From assembly GCA_945897885.1 (NCBI GenBank), contig CAMDGU010000020.1:1-46100 (forward strand): 46,100 nt of DNA. The letters run 5' to 3'. The first letter of the stretch is position 1; the number at the start of each line of letters is the position of its first letter. Below are positions 6,572 to 14,490 of this stretch, in pieces. The position numbers were made by a program, and so were the translations under genes. Under the pieces are notes generated by a model. That model had not been told where the DNA came from and made no database searches. It was given only the letters and a program-made list of their open reading frames with translations. Origin of the DNA: Chitinophaga pinensis (lineage in GTDB: Bacteria > Bacteroidota > Bacteroidia > NS11-12g > UBA9320).

Positions 6572-9500
6572 TTAAAAGTTTGCTTTTAAACTAAAGATGT
6601 ATGATTTGATACCGGGATTGTTGAAATAATCAAATCCACCAATATTAGAACCTGCACCAGTTAAACTTGTTTCTGGATCTACACCTTTATAATCTGTTTT
6701 CAACCAAAGATTTTTTCCTACAAAACCCAAATCAATTGATTTAATATATTTATCAACTGCTTTAAGTTTTAAGTTATAACTTAAACCTATCTCTCTCAAG
6801 CGTACCCAAGATACATCTTGCATAGCATTTTCGGTAGCATAAGCACCACCGTCACCTTGGTAGGTTGACCAATAGGCATTTGCAGAAATAGCAGTTGTAT
6901 TTGGAGTGCCGTCGGCTTTAACACCTTCGATAACATATGAACGGTTTCTGTCGGTTGACTCTTCTGTTCGTCCCAAACGGTTCAAACGAGCATAAGTTCC
7001 ATTCCAGGTTTTACCACCTTCACGTATATCTAATAGTCCGGTTAGTTTAATGCCTTTGTAATCAATGCTGTTTCTGATACCCATCATCCAATCTGGATAG
7101 GGATTTCCTAAATTACCTTTTTTAGGGTCTAACGTAGGTAAGCCGTTGGCTCCAATTATTAATTGTCCACTGCTATTTCTTTCCCATTTTGTTCCATAAA
7201 TGGCGCCATAAGGTGATCCAACAATTGCATAAGCTCCAGCGGTTGCGAAAGCACTTTCTGGTGAAATTTCGTCTACGCCGTTAGCAAGTTCCAAAACCTC
7301 ATTTTTGTTTTTGCTAAAATTGATTCCGATATCCCAACTGAAGTTCTTTGTTTTTACTGCAGTTCCTGAAGCAAAAAGCTCAATACCTTTATTTTCCATT
7401 CTACCTGAGTTGGTGTAAAAAGAAGAAAATCCAGAGGCAGTTGAAATTGGTAAACTTAGGATAATGTCTTTAGTTTGTGTATTGTAATAAGAAAAGTCTA
7501 AACGCAAACGAGAGTCAAAGAAACGAAGGTCTAACCCAAATTCTTGTGAAGTTGTAGTTTCAGGCTTAATGTTTGGATCATTTAATGTATTGCTGATACC
7601 AAATCCGTTTTGACCTAAATAAGGAAATCCTAACCCATCAGTAAATCCATCGGTAAAGGATGGTTTGCCATAGTAGTTTTGAGTTGCGTAAGGCGAAGGA
7701 CCTTTACCGGCTTGTGCAATAGCAATACGCGCTTTACCAAAATTAAACCAATCTTGTTTTACAAAATCACTGAATAAAAAGGCTAAAGAAGCTGATGGGT
7801 ATGTAATGGTTTTGTTAAAAGAAGACCATTTGTCCTGACGTCCTGTTAAGTTCAAATATAAAAACTCTTTGTAGTTCATATTTAAATCAGCAAATATTCC
7901 TGATTTTTTAAGAATTGAATACCCTGAATTGGCATATAAATTAGACGCATTCGATAAATTATAATAATTTGGAATGGTTAAATCTCTACCTCTTAAATAT
8001 TGATCTTCATTGCGCTCATATTGTAAATTGCTACCAATCATTAAGGTTGCATCAATATCTTTGGTAAGATCTTTTTTGAAGGTTGCAAGAATGTCCTGAT
8101 AAACATATCGGTATGATTGTATGTTTTCGTTTAATTCACCATTAGGTGCACTTGCAGGTTGGTTTGAGCCTATTGAAAAAATTGAGTAACGCTTGTCTGT
8201 ATAAACGTCAGTTCCTAAACGATAAGTTAAATCCATAAAGCTAAATGGAGATGCTTTCATATTGATGTTACCATACATTCTATTCAAATCGGTTGTGAAA
8301 GGATTTTCTCTCACACTCCAGTTTGGATTATCGTATAATGGAAACCATGAACGTTGGGTCCCATCTGCATTGGTCCATCCATTGGCACCACTGCTGTTAG
8401 GATCATTAAGTTGGTAATCGGCAGGTGTACGGGTCAATCCAAGCATTACGCCTGCAAGGTTACTTCCGTTTTGAACTAAAGTACCGCCTGAGTTAACATA
8501 ACTAAATGTAGTACCAAACATAAATTTATCGCTAACTCTATGATCGGCATTCACAGTTACAGTATTTCTTCGGTAGTCGGTATTGGCAATAATACCATCT
8601 TGTTTTAGGTTAGCTAAAGATAAACGCAACGATGATTTTTCATTAAAAGCATTTAATACAACACTGTTGTTATATAAATGACCAGATTGGAAAAATTCCT
8701 CCATGTTGTCGAATGATTTTCCATCGGCAATCTTTGGTCCCCAACTATTTGGTGAAGCAGGATTTTTTGCACCTTCTTCTTTAGGTACACCAGCTACTAA
8801 AGTTCCACCACCTGTGCCTTGACCATACTTGGTTTGCAAATCAGGAAGTTTATTTACTTTTTGTAATTCAAGCGTTGTGCTGTACGTTACATTAAAACCT
8901 TTAGCTTTTCCTCTTGTGCGTCCTTTTTTTGTAGTTATTATTATGGCTCCACTAGCGGCTTGAGCACCATAAAGTGCTGCTGCTGCTGGTCCTTTTAAAA
9001 CAGTAATGGTTTCAATATCGTCTGGATTAATGTCCAATCCTCGGTTAGAGTTTTGAACGCTTTGCAAATTATTATTAAATGGATAATCTCCAGCTGTTGA
9101 GTTACTTGTTTCATTGCTGATTGGTAATCCATCAATTACAATCAACGGTTGGTTACTACCTGAGAAACTTGTGTTTCCACGAAGCAAAATTTTTGATGAT
9201 GCTCCAGGAGTTCCACTGGTTCCTTGAACATAAACACCTGCGGCCTTACTTGACAAGCCTTGAATAATGTTTTGCTCTCCTGATCCAGCTACTTCTTTAC
9301 CAGAAACACTTTGTGTTGAAAACCCAATTGATTTTGAAGATTTTTCAAGACCAATAGCTGTAATAACAACTTCGTCTAAACCCAAGCCGTCGCTTATCAT
9401 GGCTAAATCAACTATTGTGTTGGTGCCGATGGCAACTTCTGTGTTTTTCATACCTACATAGGTAAATACTAAGGTTGATTTGTTAACTGGTACGCTAATA

Positions 9501-9691
9501 GAGTAAATCCCAGATTCATCAGTTGACGTTCCGATGGTTGTTCCCTTAACCGAAACTGTTACACCGATGAGTGCCTCTTTGTCTTTTTCAGAGGAAACTT
9601 TACCAGTAATCGTTCGATTTTGAGCAATGGCGGGGCTTGCCATCCATCCGATGAGAAGAAACCCCAAGAGTAGGTTGATAACTTTTTTCAT
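6572..9691 (-). CDS. SusC/RagA-like TonB-dependent outer-membrane transporter
   Basis: The 1039-residue product has a Sec signal (VINLLLGFLLIGWMASPAIA) and a carboxypeptidase-regulatory-like domain at about residues 25-100 (ITGKVSSEKDKEALIGVTV). The plug domain contains the SusC signature around LLRGNTSFSGSNQPLIVIDG, and a long beta-barrel ends in Phe (SLKANF). SusC proteins import ligands captured by SusD using energy from TonB-ExbBD; a full set of those genes lies at 33.4-36.4 kb. It is the first gene of the susC-susD unit and has a promoter-like sequence 23 bp upstream. The cargo is not shown by the sequence; the downstream M2 peptidase suggests oligopeptides. Confidence 0.93.
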   Translation of the reverse strand: MKKVINLLLGFLLIGWMASPAIAQNRTITGKVSSEKDKEALIGVTVSVKGTTIGTSTDESGIYSISVPVNKSTLVFTYVGMKNTEVAIGTNTIVDLAMISDGLGLDEVVITAIGLEKSSKSIGFSTQSVSGKEVAGSGEQNIIQGLSSKAAGVYVQGTSGTPGASSKILLRGNTSFSGSNQPLIVIDGLPISNETSNSTAGDYPFNNNLQSVQNSNRGLDINPDDIETITVLKGPAAAALYGAQAASGAIIITTKKGRTRGKAKGFNVTYSTTLELQKVNKLPDLQTKYGQGTGGGTLVAGVPKEEGAKNPASPNSWGPKIADGKSFDNMEEFFQSGHLYNNSVVLNAFNEKSSLRLSLANLKQDGIIANTDYRRNTVTVNADHRVSDKFMFGTTFSYVNSGGTLVQNGSNLAGVMLGLTRTPADYQLNDPNSSGANGWTNADGTQRSWFPLYDNPNWSVRENPFTTDLNRMYGNINMKASPFSFMDLTYRLGTDVYTDKRYSIFSIGSNQPASAPNGELNENIQSYRYVYQDILATFKKDLTKDIDATLMIGSNLQYERNEDQYLRGRDLTIPNYYNLSNASNLYANSGYSILKKSGIFADLNMNYKEFLYLNLTGRQDKWSSFNKTITYPSASLAFLFSDFVKQDWFNFGKARIAIAQAGKGPSPYATQNYYGKPSFTDGFTDGLGFPYLGQNGFGISNTLNDPNIKPETTTSQEFGLDLRFFDSRLRLDFSYYNTQTKDIILSLPISTASGFSSFYTNSGRMENKGIELFASGTAVKTKNFSWDIGINFSKNKNEVLELANGVDEISPESAFATAGAYAIVGSPYGAIYGTKWERNSSGQLIIGANGLPTLDPKKGNLGNPYPDWMMGIRNSIDYKGIKLTGLLDIREGGKTWNGTYARLNRLGRTEESTDRNRSYVIEGVKADGTPNTTAISANAYWSTYQGDGGAYATENAMQDVSWVRLREIGLSYNLKLKAVDKYIKSIDLGFVGKNLWLKTDYKGVDPETSLTGAGSNIGGFDYFNNPGIKSYIFSLKANF

Positions 9692-9713
9692 ATTTAAGTG
9701 TTAATTAGTTGGT

Positions 9714-9746
9714 CAAAAATAACAATTATTTAACAACGTGATACAA
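9714..9746 (-). promoter_or_regulatory. Putative susC promoter
   Basis: On the minus strand TATTTTTG (9721-9714) matches the -7 consensus TAnnTTTG. A TTG at 9746-9744 lies 22 bp upstream, close to the usual -33 spacing. The transcript would begin just before the susC ATG at 9691. Confidence 0.5.
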
Positions 9747-9832
9747 TTATGACTATATTATCAATTTTAAAATCTAATTCGCTGAGATTCAGTTCAAATA
9801 TTTTTCAAAAAAATTGAGAAACAAATTTTGTT

Positions 9833-9840
9833 ATCTTTGA
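9833..9840 (+). promoter_or_regulatory. Putative -7 box of the DUF4290 gene
   Basis: TATCTTTG matches TAnnTTTG and would start the transcript near 9847. That is downstream of the GTG at 9844 and supports the ATG at 9856 as the start. A TTG lies at 9815 with a short 15-bp spacing. Confidence 0.45.
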
Positions 9841-9855
9841 GGCGTGCAAAGCCAA

Positions 9856-10518
9856 ATGGAATATAATACCCAAAGACCTAACTTACTGCTGAGTGAGTAT
9901 GGCAGGGGAATGCAGAAAATGGTAGACAAGGTGGTGGAGGTTGAGGATCGTGACTTACGGTCAAAACTATCTGTAAGCCTTATGAATGTTATGATTAACC
10001 TAAATCCGGGAATTAAAGATTTAGATAATTACCAACAAAAACTTTGGGATCATATGCACATCATGTCCGATTTTAAACTTGACATTGACGGGCCTTTTCC
10101 AAAACCGATACCCGAACTTATTCATCAAAAACCTGAACCTATACCTTACAACAACGTAAGGATAAAATTCAGATTTTATGGCCGAAATCTTCAGTACATG
10201 GTTGACCGGGCTACACGGGTAGAAAATGAAGAAGTAAAACAAAGCTTTATAAATATGATTGCTTCGTTTATGACCAATTCATCGCGCAATTGGAATAATG
10301 AGAATCTTACTCCTGAGGTTATTACAGATCATCTTAAAATATTATCAAAAGATAGGTTGCATCTAAATTCGGAAGATTTAAATATTCATGTTGAAAAGGA
10401 TTTTAAACGCCCGAAGGGTCACTTTAAGAGCAATACAAACAACAATAACCGAAATAATAAATTTAGAAATAATAATAATAATAAAAACCGTAACCGCGGA
10501 AAGGATACAAGATTTTAA
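9856..10518 (+). CDS. DUF4290 family protein
   Basis: DUF4290 proteins are a Bacteroidota-specific family of unknown function, usually encoded just before murA, as here. The 220-residue product starts MEYNTQRPNLLLSEYGRGMQ. It contains two similar helical halves: a first with YGRGMQKMVDKVVEVEDRD and a second with YGRNLQYMVDRATRVENEE near residue 110. This suggests an internal duplication. The last 35 residues are almost only Asn, Arg and Lys, so probably a disordered basic tail. No signal peptide or membrane segment is seen, so it is likely cytoplasmic. The next gene, murA, begins 69 bp downstream, probably in the same transcript. Confidence 0.85.
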   Translation: MEYNTQRPNLLLSEYGRGMQKMVDKVVEVEDRDLRSKLSVSLMNVMINLNPGIKDLDNYQQKLWDHMHIMSDFKLDIDGPFPKPIPELIHQKPEPIPYNNVRIKFRFYGRNLQYMVDRATRVENEEVKQSFINMIASFMTNSSRNWNNENLTPEVITDHLKILSKDRLHLNSEDLNIHVEKDFKRPKGHFKSNTNNNNRNNKFRNNNNNKNRNRGKDTRF

Positions 10519-10587
10519 AGCCCACTAACCTCCAAAAGGAAAAATTTACATGCGGCTTGTTCATTTTCAATTTTCAAATTTCAAAAA

Positions 10588-11895
10588 ATGGGTTCATTTA
10601 AAATATCGGGTGGTAATAAACTAAAAGGCGAACTTATTCCACAAGGAGCCAAAAACGAAGCGCTTCAAATTTTGTCAGCCGTTCTGCTAACTGCAGATGA
10701 AGTAATCATCCATAACATCCCTAATATAATTGATGTAAATAAACTTATCGATTTACTAAAGGATTTAGGGGTTAAAGTTTCTAAGCTAAAGAAAGAAGGG
10801 TCCTGGTCATTTAAGGCAGATGATTTAGACCTTAATTTTTTAAATAGTAAAGAGTTTAGAAAAAAAGGGGCAGCCTTAAGAGGCTCCATTATGATTATCG
10901 GCCCGTTATTAACCCGTTTTGGCAAAGGCTATATACCTAGCCCCGGAGGAGACAAAATAGGTCGCCGCCGTTTGGATACCCATTTTATTGGGTTCGAAAA
11001 ATTAGGGGCCAAATTTGAATATTTAAAAGACGAAAATTTTTATAAGGTAAAGGCCGGTAAACTTACAGGCAATTACATGTTACTCGAAGAAGCCTCTGTT
11101 ACCGGCACAGCCAATATTGTAATGGCAGCTACAATGGCAAAGGGAACTACCACCATTTATAATGCTGCCTGCGAACCCTACGTTCAGCAATTATGCAACA
11201 TGCTGGTAAGCATGGGAGCCAAAATTTCAGGCATTGGTTCTAATTTATTAACTATTGATGGGGTAGAATCTTTAAACGGTTGCACCCATACCCTACTTCC
11301 TGATATGATTGAAGTAGGAAGTTTTATGGCTTTGGCTGCTCTTACCGAATCTGAAATAACCATAAAAGGAGCGGGTATTAAACAACTCGGCTTAATTCCA
11401 TTAACCTTTGAAAAACTCGGAATGAGTTTTATTATTAAAGATGACGATATTTTTATTCCTTCCCAAAGGCATTATGAAATTGAATCGTTTATTGATGGCA
11501 GCATGCTAACCATTGCTGATGCACCATGGCCCGGATTAACACCCGATCTTTTGAGCGTAATTTTAGTAATGGCTACACAAGCCAAAGGCAATGTGCTTAT
11601 TCACCAAAAAATGTTTGAAAGCCGCTTATTCTTTGTCGATAATTTGATAGATATGGGCGCTCAAATAATTTTGTGTGACCCACATAGGGCCACTGTTATG
11701 GGCCTTGACAGAAGAATGCCGCTTCGTGGAATTCAAATGACATCGCCTGATATCAGGGCAGGAGTTTCATTGTTAATTGCAGCCCTTTCGGCACAAGGAA
11801 CCAGCACCATTCATAATATTGAACAAATAGATCGCGGTTATCAAAATATTGAAAAAAGGCTAAATGCCTTGGGGGCCGATATTGAGAGAATTTAA
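10588..11895 (+). CDS. murA: UDP-N-acetylglucosamine 1-carboxyvinyltransferase MurA
   Basis: MurA transfers enolpyruvate from PEP to UDP-GlcNAc, the first committed step of peptidoglycan synthesis in the cytoplasm. The 435-residue length and the duplicated inside-out barrel sequence are typical. Visible motifs are PQGAKNEALQIL near the N terminus (catalytic-site Lys/Asn), the loop PGGDKIGRRRLDTH (residues 119-132) and PDMIEVGSFMALAALT. In most MurA enzymes the loop carries the Cys that fosfomycin attacks; here it is Asp122 (codon at 10951). Asp enzymes are active and fosfomycin-insensitive in other bacteria, so resistance is expected. Confidence 0.96.
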   Translation: MGSFKISGGNKLKGELIPQGAKNEALQILSAVLLTADEVIIHNIPNIIDVNKLIDLLKDLGVKVSKLKKEGSWSFKADDLDLNFLNSKEFRKKGAALRGSIMIIGPLLTRFGKGYIPSPGGDKIGRRRLDTHFIGFEKLGAKFEYLKDENFYKVKAGKLTGNYMLLEEASVTGTANIVMAATMAKGTTTIYNAACEPYVQQLCNMLVSMGAKISGIGSNLLTIDGVESLNGCTHTLLPDMIEVGSFMALAALTESEITIKGAGIKQLGLIPLTFEKLGMSFIIKDDDIFIPSQRHYEIESFIDGSMLTIADAPWPGLTPDLLSVILVMATQAKGNVLIHQKMFESRLFFVDNLIDMGAQIILCDPHRATVMGLDRRMPLRGIQMTSPDIRAGVSLLIAALSAQGTSTIHNIEQIDRGYQNIEKRLNALGADIERI

Positions 11896-11935
11896 ATTTA
11901 AATGCAGTTGGTATTAAATTTGTACCACTAAGTAT

Positions 11936-12475
11936 ATGTTTTTAGTAAAGAAAAAAATCTTAATTATCGTTCCTGTTTTGGCATTATTTATGTTGGGGGC
12001 TTTTATATTTAATTCATCGGTAACGGCCAAATTAAGAGTTGGCGATACCGCCCCAAACATAAGTTTGCCATCGCCCGAAGGAACCATGCTTGAGTTGGAA
12101 CCTTTGAAAGGAAAATATGTTTTTGTAGATTTTTGGGCGTCCTGGTGCGGACCATGTCGTAAAGAAAATCAAAATGTGGTAAAGGCTTACAACAAATACA
12201 AGAACCAAAAATTTAAAGGGTCACAAGGATTCACAATTTTTTCGGTATCGCTGGATAATGATGCTGAGGTATGGAAAAAAGCTATAAAAAATGATAGATT
12301 AGCTTGGCCTCATAATGTTTCGGCTTTAAAAAAATGGGATTGCCCTGCAGCTAATGCCTATGGCGTTTCATCATTGCCCAGCAGTTTTTTGTTAGACCCC
12401 TCGGGTAAAATAATAGCTACCGACTTAAGTGGTATCTCATTAGAAACTGAATTAGAAAAATTAGTAGATAAATAA
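11936..12475 (+). CDS. TlpA-like membrane-anchored thioredoxin
   Basis: The 179-residue protein has one N-terminal hydrophobic anchor (ILIIVPVLALFMLGAFIF) followed by a periplasmic thioredoxin fold of the TlpA/ResA type. The redox centre is WASWCGPCRKE (C71, C74), and the cis-Pro segment SLPSSFLLDPSGKI is present. Such proteins reduce disulfides in the cell envelope, for example during cytochrome c maturation. It follows murA by 40 bp, and a TAnnTTTG box (TAAATTTG, 11915-11922) lies just upstream, so it may have its own promoter. The specific partner is unknown. Confidence 0.88.
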   Translation: MFLVKKKILIIVPVLALFMLGAFIFNSSVTAKLRVGDTAPNISLPSPEGTMLELEPLKGKYVFVDFWASWCGPCRKENQNVVKAYNKYKNQKFKGSQGFTIFSVSLDNDAEVWKKAIKNDRLAWPHNVSALKKWDCPAANAYGVSSLPSSFLLDPSGKIIATDLSGISLETELEKLVDK

Positions 12476-12583
12476 TTCTTTTCTAAAAAAATCACGCCAT
12501 TTCTTAATCATCCAAGTACTCAATAGCATGAAATTGTTTGCAGTCAAATTGTCACCCAAATTGCCTTGGCAAAGGTTTTGAGT

Positions 12584-13177
12584 ATGTTTAACAAATTATT
12601 TAAAAATAGAATGCAGGGAAAAAATAAGCACAAGGAGCAAGATATTGAAAAAAATGAAGAGATTATTAGTGATGAGACCGTCAATATTACCGAATCGGAA
12701 GAAACTGCCGCAGAGCAAGAATCTACTGATGAGCTAAGCAAATTAAAATCGGAAATCGAAGAATTGAAAGACAAATACCTGCGTCTTTACAGTGATTTTG
12801 ACAACTACAAACGTCGAACTACCAAAGAACGAATTGATTTATTTAAAATGGCCGGACAGGACGTTTTGAAATCGTTGATCCCTGTGATGGATGATTTTGA
12901 AAGGGCTGAAAAAGCGTTTGAAACATCAACAGACGCTGCATCCTTGGCAGAAGGTGTAAAATTAGTTTCATCAAAATTAAGAAGTACTTTAGAACAACAA
13001 GGTTTAAAATCTTATAGCTCTATTGGTGAAAACTTTGATGCCGACTTGCACGAAGCCATTACCAAAATTCCTGCTCCATCAAATGATCTAAAAGGCAAAA
13101 TAGTAGATGAAGTAGAAAAAGGATATAAACTTCAGGATAAAGTTATTCGGTTTGCCAAAGTAATTATAGGAGAATAA
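12584..13177 (+). CDS. grpE: Nucleotide exchange factor GrpE
   Basis: GrpE releases ADP from DnaK. The N-terminal third is acidic and coiled-coil (about residues 20-75). The core [17 protein letters not shown], the PVMDDFERA hinge and the beta-domain with [16 protein letters not shown] are all characteristic. The open frame begins at a TTG at 12566, but the ATG at 12584 (MFNKLFKN) or even that at 12611 is more plausible because the N-terminus is variable; I use 12584. It ends four bases before dnaJ, so grpE and dnaJ form an operon. Confidence 0.93.
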   Translation: MFNKLFKNRMQGKNKHKEQDIEKNEEIISDETVNITESEETAAEQESTDELSKLKSEIEELKDKYLRLYSDFDNYKRRTTKERIDLFKMAGQDVLKSLIPVMDDFERAEKAFETSTDAASLAEGVKLVSSKLRSTLEQQGLKSYSSIGENFDADLHEAITKIPAPSNDLKGKIVDEVEKGYKLQDKVIRFAKVIIGE

Positions 13178-13181
13178 GGAA

Positions 13182-14315
13182 ATGGCAGCAAAACGAGATT
13201 ATTACGAAATACTTGGCGTAAACAAATCGGCTACCGAAGACGAAATAAAAAAAGCTTATCGTAAGATGGCTATTAAATACCATCCTGATAAAAATCCAGG
13301 TGATAAAGCTGCTGAAGAACATTTTAAAGAAGCTGCTCAGGCTTACGAAGTTTTGAGTAATGCTGAAAAACGCAGTGCCTACGACCGTTTTGGTCATGAT
13401 GGGGTGAGAGGTGCCGGCGGCCAAGGTGGCTTCAGTGGCGGTGGAATGAATATGGATGACATATTTAGCCAGTTTGGTGATATTTTTGGAGATAACAGCC
13501 CCTTTGAAAGTTTTTTTGGAGGCCGGGGAAACCGCGGCGGAGGAAGAGCTCCATCGGGTTCTAATATTAGAATAAAACTAAAACTTACCCTTGAAGAAAT
13601 TTGCAGTGGGGTAGAAAAGAAAGTTAAATACACTAAAAAAGTTGCGGCACCTGGTGCCAAGTTTACTACTTGCAATACCTGCCATGGAAGCGGTTCCGTT
13701 ACCCGCATGACCAATACATTTCTAGGTCAAATGCAAACCTCGAGCACCTGCCATACTTGTAATGGATTGGGTCGTAAATTAGAAAACCGCCCAGCGGGTT
13801 CTGATAGCCAGGGATTGATAAATGAAGAAGTAACTACATCCATTAAAATTCCGGCAGGAGTGCAAAACGGCATGCAGTTATCTTTGAGCGGATATGGCAA
13901 CGATTCGCCGATGGGCGGCGGTTCCGGTGATTTATTAGTTTTGATAGAAGAAGCTCCTCATGTTGATTTTCGTCGTGAAAACAATAATTTACTTTATGAT
14001 CTTTTTATCAGCTTTCCTACGGCAGCCTTAGGTGGTGATGTTGAAATACCAACCATTGATAGCAAAGTAAAAGTAAAGATAGACCCTGGCACTCAAGGTG
14101 GTAAAATGCTTCGATTGCGCAATAAAGGTGTGCCAGATATTAATGGCTATGGCCGCGGCGACCAATTGGTTCAAGTAAATGTGTATACCCCAAAAAAGCT
14201 TACTAACGAAGAAAAAGAATTGCTTCGCAAATTAGAAACTGCTGAAAATTTTGTTCCTCCTGCGGAGAATAAAGAGAAAGGATTTTTTGGAAGGATGAAG
14301 GATTTGTTTCATTAA
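13182..14315 (+). CDS. dnaJ: Chaperone DnaJ with a single zinc centre
   Basis: DnaJ delivers unfolded substrates to DnaK and triggers its ATPase. Residues 5-70 form the J domain with HPD at 34-36. A Gly/Phe-rich linker (71-120) and two C-terminal beta domains follow. Normal DnaJ has four CxxCxGxG motifs making two zinc centres. Here only the second and third are present (C164/C167 and C190/C193). The places of motifs one and four read VAAPGAKF and [12 protein letters not shown], so zinc centre I is lost as a pair while centre II, the one needed for handing substrate to DnaK, is kept. The 377-residue length is otherwise normal. It follows grpE by four bases. Confidence 0.95.
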   Translation: MAAKRDYYEILGVNKSATEDEIKKAYRKMAIKYHPDKNPGDKAAEEHFKEAAQAYEVLSNAEKRSAYDRFGHDGVRGAGGQGGFSGGGMNMDDIFSQFGDIFGDNSPFESFFGGRGNRGGGRAPSGSNIRIKLKLTLEEICSGVEKKVKYTKKVAAPGAKFTTCNTCHGSGSVTRMTNTFLGQMQTSSTCHTCNGLGRKLENRPAGSDSQGLINEEVTTSIKIPAGVQNGMQLSLSGYGNDSPMGGGSGDLLVLIEEAPHVDFRRENNNLLYDLFISFPTAALGGDVEIPTIDSKVKVKIDPGTQGGKMLRLRNKGVPDINGYGRGDQLVQVNVYTPKKLTNEEKELLRKLETAENFVPPAENKEKGFFGRMKDLFH

Positions 14316-14328
14316 AATTCATAAATCT

Positions 14329-14371
14329 AATACTAAATATAGCTAGCAAAATGCCGGCTATATTTAGTATT
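14329..14371. repeat. 15-bp perfect inverted repeat after dnaJ
   Basis: AATACTAAATATAGC (14329-14343) and its exact complement (14357-14371) flank a 13-nt loop. No U-tract follows on either strand, so it is not a canonical terminator. It lies 14 bp beyond the dnaJ stop and may stabilise the mRNA 3' end or be a small mobile repeat. Confidence 0.7.
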
Positions 14372-14423
14372 AAATGTTCTGTTGAACCATGAATAAAAAT
14401 TGGCTAGTCTAAATTTATCGCAT

Positions 14424-14458
14424 AAAAAAAAGCTACCGAACCCGGTAGCTTTTTTTAT
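14424..14458. terminator. Bidirectional terminator between dnaJ and prc
   Basis: AGCTACCG and CGGTAGCT (14431-14450) form an 8-bp stem with a 4-nt loop. There are seven T on the plus side and seven T on the minus side. It serves both dnaJ and the convergent prc gene. Confidence 0.92.
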
Positions 14459-14490
14459 GTTTTAATTTTGAAATCTTGTGTCTGAAAATT

